Assembly: GCA_030836325.1 (NCBI GenBank)
Contig: JAURQC010000106.1
Span: forward strand, 1 to 11,690
DNA length: 11,690 nucleotides
Direction: 5' to 3'
DNA from: Candidatus Nanopelagicales bacterium
GTDB taxonomy: Bacteria > Actinomycetota > Actinomycetes > S36-B12
The notes under the pieces are model-generated. The model searched no databases. It was given only the letters and a program-made list of their open reading frames with translations, and had not been told where the DNA came from. A program made the translations under genes and the position numbers. Each line of letters opens with the position of its first letter. Position 1 is the first letter of the stretch. This document shows positions 1 through 7,015 of the stretch, piece after piece.

Positions 1-1115
1 GAGGCGAACCCAAGCCGCTGCGTCCGTCTGACTAAGTCACGGCCGATCTGCAGTTGCTCCGGCTCCCACGCCTTCAACGCGTCAAGAATGGAGTCGGCGG
101 TCTCCATCGCCTGTGCCAATCCCCACGCATTGGCCGCAGCTTTGGCGGTTCCAGCCGCAGCATGTGGGCGCATCACGAAGCCGGCATCGCCGATCAGGCA
201 TGCCCTGCCGAACGCCATCCGATCCACTTCTAGGTCGTATACCGCCTGCACGAATGGTTCTTTCGCAGCAACGACCGCCTCGGAGACGACGGAAGGAAGG
301 CGGGCAAGAGCGTGGGCGCGCATCTCGGCGACGTGCTCCTCTCGCGCCGCACCCGGAGGCAGTGTCGGATCGTGGCGCCGACCAGTCGCATCGGTCATGA
401 GATCGGCGAAGTCACAACCAACTGCGTAGTTTCGGTACCAAACGGTGTTGATAAGCCGCTCTCCCGGCGCGACAGAGCCGCTCGGACTTGGAATCGGATA
501 CACAAGTATGTGGCTATTGGCATAGAAGGCGTAGGTGATCGCATCGCTGAGCGCTTGTTGAGTACGAGGAGAAAGCTCCGACTCGGGCACCATGCCACGC
601 CACGCCACATACCCTGAGTACGCCCGTTGGGCGTCGGGCAGAAGCGCCTTGCGGAACATTGAGTTCACGCCGTCCGCGCACACAACAAGGTCGGCCTCAA
701 CTGTGCTGCCGTCCGCGAAATCGACGGCCCCGTGCTCCTCATCGAGGCGCAAAGACACCGCTTCCTTGCCGGTCAAGTATCGAGTGGAGTCGAATTCGTT
801 GAGCAACCTGCCGTACACCGTGAACCAGGAGGTGTAGTGATACGTAACAGCACGTTCATGATCAACAGAGCCGTCGCGATTTAAATAACGGATGGTGTTT
901 GTTCGCGTGCTGATCTCATCGATGTTCACACCACACCGTTCGATCAGATATCGGGAGGCGTCCGGGAGGAAGCCGAGCCCTGCTCCACGCTGCTCAAGCT
1001 TGTGTCCCGATCGTTCATAGATCGTGACGTCATGCCCAAGGTCACGCAGAAGCAGGGCTGCGGTTAAACCTCCAAGGGAGCCCCCGACAACCGCGATGGT
1101 CGCGCTGGGGACCAC
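1..1115 (-). CDS. FAD-dependent aromatic/heteroaromatic hydroxylase, DhpH-like (3' end off window)
   Basis: Class A flavoprotein monooxygenase, expected to hydroxylate an aromatic or N-heteroaromatic ring using NAD(P)H and O2 in the cytoplasm. The 371 visible codons hold the family marks in order: a Rossmann dinucleotide motif GGSLGG at residues 11-16 with the ribose-binding Glu34 (YER) and Arg43; CADGVNS at 146-152; and the second FAD motif GD at 309-310, followed by RPHAAAGTAKAAANA (316-330). That last block resembles 2,6-dihydroxypyridine 3-monooxygenase (DhpH) and its relatives more than the UbiH or salicylate hydroxylase groups. The GTG start at 1115 is chosen because the reading frame is closed just upstream by the TAG of the PPOX gene, leaving a 6-nt gap. 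No good Shine-Dalgarno is visible, so translation probably depends on coupling. The stop lies beyond the left edge; the family is usually about 380-400 residues, so little is missing. Unlike fadE5 it contains TTA codons. The substrate is unknown. Confidence 0.85.
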   Translation of the reverse strand, partial: MVPSATIAVVGGSLGGLTAALLLRDLGHDVTIYERSGHKLEQRGAGLGFLPDASRYLIERCGVNIDEISTRTNTIRYLNRDGSVDHERAVTYHYTSWFTVYGRLLNEFDSTRYLTGKEAVSLRLDEEHGAVDFADGSTVEADLVVCADGVNSMFRKALLPDAQRAYSGYVAWRGMVPESELSPRTQQALSDAITYAFYANSHILVYPIPSPSGSVAPGERLINTVWYRNYAVGCDFADLMTDATGRRHDPTLPPGAAREEHVAEMRAHALARLPSVVSEAVVAAKEPFVQAVYDLEVDRMAFGRACLIGDAGFVMRPHAAAGTAKAAANAWGLAQAMETADSILDALKAWEPEQLQIGRDLVRRTQRLGFA

Positions 1116-1121
1116 CGGTGT

Positions 1122-1643
1122 CTACGGACGACCGAAGGTGGCGATGCGATCGATGCCGCACACGAAGAGCACACGACGCTCGTCGATAGATGGATCGCGG
1201 AGGCCGTAGGGCGGTTCGTTTCCGGTGTACTTCGTCCAGATCTTGTCGAGCTGGGCCGTGACCAAGTGGCCCTCTTCCGGATCGTCCTCGAGGATCTCAC
1301 GCTCGACGTGGCACTTGATGCTGATCCAGTGGTACATGTTCTCGGGGTTGACGATCAAGATCGACAGATCCGGGTACTTACGGATCCACTCGACCTTCTT
1401 GCGATGGGTCGCCGCGTTGACCAAAACTTTGTCACCCTCGTAGTCGAACCACATCGGCGTCTGGTTGATCTTGCCGTCATTGCCCATGACCGCGAAGTTT
1501 GCGTGAAATGGTCCGTCAATGAGTTGCTTGTAAATCGGGTCGATGTCATCGAGCGAGTTGACCGGCTTGCGGTCACCGACCGTGAATTGATTGGCCTGCA
1601 ATCCATCGGCCACATGCAAGAAATTGGAAACCTGGATTCCCAT
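1122..1643 (-). CDS. PPOX-fold (pyridoxamine-phosphate-oxidase-like) flavin or F420 protein
   Basis: A 173-residue protein with the split-barrel flavin-binding fold of the pyridoxamine 5'-phosphate oxidase superfamily, in the subgroup that in actinobacteria often uses coenzyme F420 (Rv1155-like proteins). Visible marks are TPMWFDYEGDKVLVNAATHRKKVEW at about residues 62-86, whose basic HRKK cluster is where such proteins contact the cofactor phosphate, then a strand 'LSILIVNPENMYHWISIKC' (93-111) and an acidic ERE segment. The roughly 35 residues before the barrel are longer than in minimal members. The ATG at 1643 has a good Shine-Dalgarno, GGAGAGGAG, 4 nt upstream. The gene is first in a two-gene unit with the FAD monooxygenase and is divergent from the TPP enzyme. 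Whether it binds FMN or F420, and what it reduces or oxidises, cannot be decided by eye; it might supply or act beside the monooxygenase. Confidence 0.82.
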   Translation of the reverse strand: MGIQVSNFLHVADGLQANQFTVGDRKPVNSLDDIDPIYKQLIDGPFHANFAVMGNDGKINQTPMWFDYEGDKVLVNAATHRKKVEWIRKYPDLSILIVNPENMYHWISIKCHVEREILEDDPEEGHLVTAQLDKIWTKYTGNEPPYGLRDPSIDERRVLFVCGIDRIATFGRP

Positions 1644-1663
1644 GACACTCCTCTCCGCTGAAA

Positions 1664-1679
1664 CGGTGCGTTACCACCG
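1664..1679. promoter_or_regulatory. Possible operator in divergent promoter region
   Basis: An inverted repeat, CGGTG-6 nt-CACCG, sits in the 102-nt gap between the divergent PPOX and TPP-enzyme starts. A TANNNT -10-like hexamer, TAATGT at 1704-1709, could serve the plus-strand gene, with a start of transcription about 30 nt before its ATG. The arms are only 5 bp and could be chance, but the position fits regulation of both transcription units by one factor. Confidence 0.25.
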
Positions 1680-1745
1680 CCTGTCGAACCCCCATCGAGA
1701 CTCTAATGTTGCTTCCACGAACACACCAGAGTTTTGGAGAACCAG

Positions 1746-3365
1746 ATGGCAGCAGATCGACGGGAGATCGCCGACGAACTGGTCGGCACCGCAGCAGCCC
1801 GCGGTACACGGTTCGCCTTCGGTGTTCCCGGTGGTGGCTCGAACCTCGACGTTGCCGGGGCCTGCGAGCGGCATGGTGTCCAGTTCGTCCTCACCCACCT
1901 AGAGACGTCAGCCGCACTCATGGCTGGGGTAATCGGCGAACTCACAGGTGCTCCCGGCATCGCGGTCGGCACGCGTGGCCCCGGCGCTACTGCCGCCGCA
2001 AATGGCGTTGCTAACGCGCTGCTCGAGCGATCGCCGATGATCATGGTCAATGACTGCGTACTCGAGAGTGAATCCCCACGGATTTCACACCAGCGGATCA
2101 ATCAAACGGCCCTCTTCGAGCCGATCGCTCTCGCCTCCGGCCGTCTCAACGGACAAGATCCACATGCCTGCACCAAGTTGGTCCAAGCAACCACCGTGCA
2201 ACCTCCCGGACCGGTACAGGTCGATATAGATCCCACAGCCAGTGGTTCATACCGAGTCGAAAGGGCCACCGACGATCAGGCAGACCCAAACGCGATCGCC
2301 CCACTTCTCGCATCCGCCCGTCGCCCCGTCATCATCGCTGGGCAAGGAATTCTCACGATTCCGGTCGAGTCACGTGAACGAGTCATCACAGGATTGCGTG
2401 GACTTGCCGCACGCACCCACATCCCCGTACTGACCACCTACAAAGCAAGGGGTGTGGTGGCAGATGCATCGGAATTTGCCGCTGGAATAGTCACGGGCGG
2501 CACCGTGGAGTCCCACGCATTGAACGATGCCGACCTCATCCTCGGAATCGGACTTGATCCTGTGGAGTTGCTACCCACGGCATGGAACTACGCCGCCCCG
2601 ACTGTGATCGCGAACCCATGGCTGATTGACGACGCTACGTACTTCGGAGACAGTCTTGCCGGTTGTTACGCAATGGACATGGAACTGCTCATCCACTGGC
2701 TGGGGAACCAACTCGCCAGCGACTGGGAGCTAGAAGACGGGTGTCGGTACCGAGACATCTTGCGAACGGCAGCCTTGACTCAGTCCGATCAGAAGGTCAA
2801 TGCACTTTCCCCGGCGGAGATCGTCTCGATTGCATCCCGAATCTGCCCGCGCCCAGCTACTGCAACAGTTGATGCCGGTGCTCACATGCTGGTCGCCATG
2901 CCTTTGTGGGAGGTATCGGAACCTCAACGACTACTCATCTCGAGTTCTCACGCCACCATGGGCTACTCGCTCCCAGCAGCCATCGCGGCATCGCTGGTTC
3001 GTCCCGACGAACCGGTTATCTGTTTCACCGGTGATGGTGGACTTGGAATGGTCCTGGCCGAACTGGAGACGTTGGCGAGGCTGCAGCTGCCCGTTGTGGT
3101 GGTCGTTTTCAACGATTCGCTACTTAGCCTCATCGCCGTGAAGCAAAGTCCCGTTGATCAAGGTGGCAAGGAAGTTGTGGCCTACCAATCCACAGATTTT
3201 GCAGCCGTAGCGCGGGCCTGCGGTGTCGAAGCTTGGGCCGTGCGCGACGCAGGCGAATACGAGGCCGCCTTGCAGTCAGCGCTATCGAGTGGTCGTCCTG
3301 CACTGATCGATGTGGCAACCGATCCGTCGTCGTACGGCCCTGTCTTCTCCGCTCTCCGTGAATGA
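1746..3365 (+). CDS. Thiamine-diphosphate enzyme, acetolactate-synthase superfamily, substrate unknown
   Basis: A 539-residue ThDP-dependent enzyme with the three-domain plan of acetolactate synthases and 2-oxoacid decarboxylases. The N-terminal pyrimidine-binding domain has FGVPGG (25-30), the catalytic-type Glu53 in THLETSAALMA, and GTRGPGATAAANGVANA (75-91). A central domain spans about 185-320. The C-terminal domain carries the diphosphate/Mg2+ motif GDGG (429-432), ending at ND (456-457). The ATG at 1746 is preferred over an in-frame TTG at 1734 because GGAG (1736-1739) lies 6 nt before the ATG and overlaps the codons of the longer form. It is probably not the biosynthetic IlvB: the region after GDG reads FNDSLLSLIAVKQ rather than the NN-x-GMV-x-QWQ type, and no small regulatory subunit follows. 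Divergent to the PPOX/FAD pair, it is plausibly part of the same pathway, for example decarboxylation or carboligation of a 2-oxoacid. The specific reaction is unknown. Confidence 0.85.
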   Translation: MAADRREIADELVGTAAARGTRFAFGVPGGGSNLDVAGACERHGVQFVLTHLETSAALMAGVIGELTGAPGIAVGTRGPGATAAANGVANALLERSPMIMVNDCVLESESPRISHQRINQTALFEPIALASGRLNGQDPHACTKLVQATTVQPPGPVQVDIDPTASGSYRVERATDDQADPNAIAPLLASARRPVIIAGQGILTIPVESRERVITGLRGLAARTHIPVLTTYKARGVVADASEFAAGIVTGGTVESHALNDADLILGIGLDPVELLPTAWNYAAPTVIANPWLIDDATYFGDSLAGCYAMDMELLIHWLGNQLASDWELEDGCRYRDILRTAALTQSDQKVNALSPAEIVSIASRICPRPATATVDAGAHMLVAMPLWEVSEPQRLLISSSHATMGYSLPAAIAASLVRPDEPVICFTGDGGLGMVLAELETLARLQLPVVVVVFNDSLLSLIAVKQSPVDQGGKEVVAYQSTDFAAVARACGVEAWAVRDAGEYEAALQSALSSGRPALIDVATDPSSYGPVFSALRE

Positions 3366-3377
3366 GGTCCCAAGCGA

Positions 3378-3405
3378 GCAGGGCCGCCCCGAAGGGCGGC
3401 CCTGC
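3378..3405. terminator. Strong bidirectional hairpin terminator
   Basis: A perfect 12-bp GC-rich stem, GCAGGGCCGCCC / GGGCGGCCCTGC, with a CGAA tetraloop, begins 13 nt after the stop of the TPP enzyme and ends 23 nt before the stop of the convergent small membrane gene. There is no long T tract, only GTTCGAATGTTTGTG on the plus side, as is common for high-GC actinobacteria. Its place between convergent genes suggests it ends transcription from both directions. Confidence 0.85.
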
Positions 3406-3428
3406 GTTCGAATGTTTGTGAGTAGTGA

Positions 3429-3890
3429 CTAGCTAGCGACCGCGCGCTCGGCCGTCTTGACCTTGATGTAGGCCGAAGAAGCCGAGTTCCACAGCAGCCA
3501 CAAGATCACGAGTTCAATGACGATGGCCACGATTCCAGCGAGCCACTGGCCGCCGAGAACCGAACCCACTCCACCAATCAAGTAGAGAACCGCAATAACG
3601 GAAATCAAGATCCGCGCCCAACCATGACCACGAGCCAAAGACACGGCCACGATCGCCCGAATGACCGCGATCGCGAGCAGCATGAGGCCTCCGACAAACA
3701 GACCACCTGCGATGGCCACGGCAGAGCCATTGATTCCTTCATCCGAGAGTGCCTGCTCAACACCTTGACGAACATTCGTGTTTAGCATCGCAAGAGCACT
3801 GCCGAGCACCGCGACCGCACTGAAAATGCCGATGATGGCAGCGATCCACTGCAAGATGACAGCGATGGTCAATGTCATTGGTCTACTCAT
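3429..3890 (-). CDS. Small four-helix membrane protein, unknown function
   Basis: About 153 residues, mostly hydrophobic, with four predicted membrane helices: roughly residues 8-33, 58-84, 90-110 and 114-136. A loop of about 20 residues between helices 1 and 2 carries polar and acidic residues, and the tail is short and basic (KVKTAER). The start SRPMTLTIAV and the GHGWARILI turn before helix 3 recall small uncharacterised actinobacterial membrane proteins; no enzymatic motif is seen. The ATG at 3890 was chosen; a GTG three codons upstream (3899) is possible, and neither has a clear Shine-Dalgarno. It lies 58 nt after dprE2 on the same strand with no terminator between, so it may be the last gene of the DPA operon, ending at the hairpin at 3378-3405. 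A role in arabinan synthesis is only a guess from position. Confidence 0.75.
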   Translation of the reverse strand: MSRPMTLTIAVILQWIAAIIGIFSAVAVLGSALAMLNTNVRQGVEQALSDEGINGSAVAIAGGLFVGGLMLLAIAVIRAIVAVSLARGHGWARILISVIAVLYLIGGVGSVLGGQWLAGIVAIVIELVILWLLWNSASSAYIKVKTAERAVAS

Positions 3891-3948
3891 GGCACGCACG
3901 CTAGCGATGGCGGAGCCCGGTTGTCTCGAACTCGCCCAGAAAGAACCG

Positions 3949-4707
3949 CTACTGAGGTAGGCGTCGGAAGATCGGCCGCGGAACGGTCTTGACCGCCCCC
4001 ATCAAGAATCGCAGCGGGCCTGGCGCGTAGACAGTGTGCTTGCCCTTGCGCAGCGCTTGCACAATCACCTTGCCCACGACTTCGGGATCGGTGGTCATCG
4101 GTGCTTCCGGCAGGCCTTCGCTCATCCGTGTGCGGACCATGCCCGGTCGGACCACCAGCACCGAAGCTCCGGATCCGACCAGCGCATCGCCGAGACCCTG
4201 CGCGAACGCATCCAGACCCGCCTTGGTCGATCCGTAGACGTAGTTCGAGCGGCGAGCGCGATCTCCGGCGACGCTGGAAAGCACGACGAGGTGTCCGTGG
4301 CCCTGCCCACGGAGCCTGCGCGCCACATGTAGTCCAACACTCACAGCACCGGTGTAGTTGACCGTGGCCATCTGGACGGCCTTAGACGGATCGGCTTCGA
4401 CATCCATCTGATCGCCGAGAACGCCGAAGGCCAACAGGACGATGTCGATGTCCCCGTTGTCGAAGACTTCGTCGACGAACGCCTGGTGAGTGTCGGTGTC
4501 CGCTGCGTCGAAAGAAGCGACCTCAACAGTGGAAATTCCACTGTTGCCGAGTTGCGAAGCGGCGTCATCAAGTTCGGGTGATGGACGACCAGCAAGGACT
4601 ACTCGACGCAGACGCGTGCGAGGCAGCGCCTGGATCGTCGCTCGCGCGATCTCGCTCGAGCCGCCGAGAACGAGCACCGATTGCGGCTCACCCAAAGCAT
4701 CGATCAC
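3949..4707 (-). CDS. dprE2: DprE2, decaprenylphosphoryl-2-keto-ribose reductase
   Basis: A short-chain dehydrogenase that reduces decaprenylphosphoryl-2-keto-beta-D-erythro-pentose, made by DprE1, to decaprenyl-phosphoryl-arabinose, using NADH. Visible SDR marks are the nucleotide motif VLGGSSEIA (13-21), AFGVLGD (93-99), catalytic Ser135 in LSSVAGDR, and Tyr148-x3-Lys152 in YVYGSTKAG. VRPGMVRTRMS (186-196) and a C-terminal IFRRLPQ match the known Mycobacterium DprE2 closely. Length is 252 residues against 254 in M. tuberculosis. The GTG at 4707 overlaps the TGA of dprE1 by 4 nt (GTGA), with AAGAAGG about 8 nt upstream; this start fits the family N-terminus (VIDALGEPQSVLVLGG), so a 24-residue longer ORF is rejected. 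It acts with DprE1 as the epimerase, believed to lie on the periplasmic face of the inner membrane although no signal peptide is visible. Confidence 0.95.
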   Translation of the reverse strand: MIDALGEPQSVLVLGGSSEIARATIQALPRTRLRRVVLAGRPSPELDDAASQLGNSGISTVEVASFDAADTDTHQAFVDEVFDNGDIDIVLLAFGVLGDQMDVEADPSKAVQMATVNYTGAVSVGLHVARRLRGQGHGHLVVLSSVAGDRARRSNYVYGSTKAGLDAFAQGLGDALVGSGASVLVVRPGMVRTRMSEGLPEAPMTTDPEVVGKVIVQALRKGKHTVYAPGPLRFLMGAVKTVPRPIFRRLPQ

Positions 4708-6083
4708 AGTGACAACCTTCTTCCCAAGTCGGAGGTGAACACACCCCGCGGATCCATGACGTCTCGGACAGCCTGCCACTCAGCTAGCCGTGGGTAAGTG
4801 CGCGCAACCATCGACGGTGACTGACGCGAGTCCTTCGCGAAGTAGAGGCGGCCACCTTCGCTCGCAACGAGTTCGTCAAGTTCGTCCAGGACGGGACCCA
4901 GTGCGTCGATACCTGCCGGGACGTCAGCCGCCAACGTCCAGCCGGCCTGCGGGAAGGACAGTGGGGCTGGATTGGCCGGGCCGAATCGCTTCAACACTGT
5001 GAGAAAGCTCGGTGCACCAACATCACGGAGTCGGCGAAGCGTCCTTTCCACGATCCAACCGGCGGAATCGGGGACCACAAATTGGTATTGCAGAAAGCCT
5101 TGCGGGCCGTAGACCCGATTCCAGTCCCGAACACCGTCCAGTGGATGGAAGAACGCCGGTATCGACTGAACCTCACCTACTCGATTCTTCGGGTGCTTAC
5201 GGAACCACGCCTCGTTGAACGCGCGCACAGATGCGGAATTCAAAAGACCGTTGGGGACGAACGCCGGAGCAGAGGGAAGCGATGGAGTGACGTAGGCCAG
5301 CGGATCACCGGCTTGCTTGCCGGATAACTGATCGCGACGTGCGTGGTCCCCACGAGTGAGCACTCCACGCCCGGAAGCGGCGACAGTGTCGATCCACGCC
5401 ACGGAATACCGGTAATCGTCATCACCTTCGACCATGCGGGTCATGACGTCGTCAAGATCTGAGCATCGAACAGTGTCGACACTCATCCCGGATGTCTCGA
5501 TTGGTAGGAGACTGAATGTGGCCTCGACTATGACACCCGTCAGACCCATGCCGCCCACGGTTGCCCAGAACATCTCCTGCGTTACCGGATCATCCGGCGA
5601 CAGCGTGCGCACCTCACCGGATCCATCGATCACGGTCATGGCGGTGACATGACTACCGAAGCTGCCTTCCACGTGATGGTTCTTTCCATGAATATCCGCA
5701 GCGATCGCGCCACCAACGGTGACAAATCTCGTTCCCGCGGTCACCGGAACAAAGAATCCTGCGGGAACGATCGCGCGAAGAATCTCGTCGATGCTCGCTC
5801 CGGCATCGGCGGTGAGGGTTCCGGACTCAATATCGAGATCGAAGCGGCGAAGTCCGGTCATGTCGAAGACCGTCGCGCCTCCACTTTGCGCGGCATCTCC
5901 GTAGCTCCGCCCGAGTCCACGGGCTAGAACGCCGCGAGGTCCGGCATTGATGATCGCAGCGGAGACGTCGTCATAGTTCTGCGGTGTCGCAACCGTTGCA
6001 CGAGAAGGAGCCGTTCGGCCCCAACCCATAAGCAGGCGGTCGCGCTCGTCTACGGAAAGCGGCGACGTGGAAGTCACTTTCAC
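4704..6083 (-). CDS. dprE1: DprE1, decaprenylphosphoryl-beta-D-ribose 2-oxidase
   Basis: FAD enzyme (VAO/PCMH fold) that oxidises the ribose 2-OH of decaprenyl-phosphoryl-ribose, the first half of the epimerisation to DPA. At 459 residues it is almost the length of the M. tuberculosis enzyme (461). Visible marks: GWGRTAPS (20-27); ARGLGRSYGD (54-63); GGAIAADIHGKNHH (124-137), including His132; FWATVGGMGLTG (172-183); FHPLDG; YGPQGFLQYQFV; LSFP-x2-GW; and GGRLYFAKDSR (410-420), with Lys417 matching Lys418 of M. tuberculosis. Position 385 is Ala where M. tuberculosis has the benzothiazinone-reactive Cys387. The GTG at 6083 overlaps the TGA of the upstream DPPR synthase by 4 nt (GTGA); a second GTG at 6077 is an alternative. 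The frame stays open a further 136 codons upstream, but that stretch lies wholly inside the DPPR synthase gene in another frame and does not match the family N-terminus. Confidence 0.96.
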   Translation of the reverse strand: MKVTSTSPLSVDERDRLLMGWGRTAPSRATVATPQNYDDVSAAIINAGPRGVLARGLGRSYGDAAQSGGATVFDMTGLRRFDLDIESGTLTADAGASIDEILRAIVPAGFFVPVTAGTRFVTVGGAIAADIHGKNHHVEGSFGSHVTAMTVIDGSGEVRTLSPDDPVTQEMFWATVGGMGLTGVIVEATFSLLPIETSGMSVDTVRCSDLDDVMTRMVEGDDDYRYSVAWIDTVAASGRGVLTRGDHARRDQLSGKQAGDPLAYVTPSLPSAPAFVPNGLLNSASVRAFNEAWFRKHPKNRVGEVQSIPAFFHPLDGVRDWNRVYGPQGFLQYQFVVPDSAGWIVERTLRRLRDVGAPSFLTVLKRFGPANPAPLSFPQAGWTLAADVPAGIDALGPVLDELDELVASEGGRLYFAKDSRQSPSMVARTYPRLAEWQAVRDVMDPRGVFTSDLGRRLSL

Positions 6084-7015
6084 ACCCCCAACGCGCCGAG
6101 GCCGAATAGGACCAGCCACGCCAGACCGAGGAGAAGAAGTACTCGATCGCCGAGCGCGGTGTCCTCGGGCGCTTCCGCGCTTCCGCGCTCGACGCTGATT
6201 CCGTATCGAAGAATCGCGAGCACGAACGGCAGAACGCTCCACGCCGCCCACGGGAAACTCGAGGGAGTCTGCGCAACGTCGAACGCCCACAGGCAGTAAG
6301 ACGTAATGGTCACAGCCGCCGCGACGCCCCATACGAAGCGCAGGTAGCCGAGCGTGTAGCCGTCGAGCGATTTGCGGGCCGTGCCGTTGTCTCCCGTGCC
6401 ACCGCCGTCGCGAACAAAGCGATCGAGTTCGCTGTAGCGCTTCCCAGCGGCCATGAACAAGGAGCCGAAGCCGGCGACGATCAAGAACCACTCGGAGATC
6501 GGCAGTCCGGATGCTGCACCACCGGCGATTGCGCGGAGCAGGAAACCCATGGCCAGAAGCGCTAGCTCGATCACCGGTTCTTGCTTCAGGAACAGCGAGT
6601 ACGCCAGCGTGAAGATCGCATAGGCGACAACCACGCCACCGAGGGCGAGTGAGATCGCGAAGGACAACGCCAAAGAGACCACCGCGAGCACGGCGGCAAC
6701 CACAAGTGCAGTGGTGGTCGACAGGTGCCCAGCCGCGATCGGTCGCGCGCGCTTCTTGGGATGATCACGATCGGATTCCACGTCGCGGACGTCGTTGACC
6801 AAGTACGTCGCACTTGAGATCAGACAGAAAGCAACGAAGGCCCCGATACTGGGGAGCAGGATGTCGATGTCGAAGAGTTGGCCTGCGGCCAGCGGCGCGG
6901 CGAAGACGAGAACGTTCTTGGCCCACTGCCGCGGCCGCATCGCGATAATGAGCGCGGTGAGTGTCGAACGATCCTCGATGGGCTGAGGCACCGAGCGCTC
7001 CGATGTGCTTGTCAT
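6080..7015 (-). CDS. ubiA: Decaprenyl-phosphate phosphoribosyltransferase (DPPR synthase), UbiA family
   Basis: An integral membrane UbiA-superfamily prenyltransferase that joins 5-phosphoribosyl pyrophosphate to decaprenyl phosphate, the committed step of DPA synthesis (Rv3806c in M. tuberculosis). The protein has 311 residues with several hydrophobic helices. The N-terminal MRPRQWAKNVLVFAAPLA (26-43) and the first Asp-rich motif NDVRDVESD (74-82), followed by HPKKRARPIAAG, are characteristic of this subgroup, as are RAIAGG (161-166), FMAAGKRYSEL (187-197), LRFVW, and PEDTALGDRVL near the end. A Gly/Asp-rich loop (203-211) is slightly longer than in the M. tuberculosis protein. The ATG at 7015 overlaps the TGA of the upstream membrane gene (ATGA), and its own TGA overlaps dprE1, so the genes are likely co-translated. 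The subgroup-specific motifs and the dprE neighbours make other UbiA functions, such as menaquinone synthesis, unlikely. Confidence 0.94.
   Translation of the reverse strand: MTSTSERSVPQPIEDRSTLTALIIAMRPRQWAKNVLVFAAPLAAGQLFDIDILLPSIGAFVAFCLISSATYLVNDVRDVESDRDHPKKRARPIAAGHLSTTTALVVAAVLAVVSLALSFAISLALGGVVVAYAIFTLAYSLFLKQEPVIELALLAMGFLLRAIAGGAASGLPISEWFLIVAGFGSLFMAAGKRYSELDRFVRDGGGTGDNGTARKSLDGYTLGYLRFVWGVAAAVTITSYCLWAFDVAQTPSSFPWAAWSVLPFVLAILRYGISVERGSAEAPEDTALGDRVLLLLGLAWLVLFGLGALGV

Noticed and set aside
88..837. Plus-strand open frames over the left end
   Set aside because: They are shadows of the FAD monooxygenase on the minus strand, whose GG-x2-GG, DG and GD motifs are all intact.
4708..4779. 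24-residue N-terminal extension of DprE2
   Set aside because: It overlaps the conserved DprE1 C-terminus; the GTGA overlap start fits the family N-terminus.
6084..6491. N-terminal extension of DprE1 in frame
   Set aside because: It runs through the DPPR synthase gene in another frame, gives an Arg-rich sequence without homology, and the GTG at 6083 matches the known family length.
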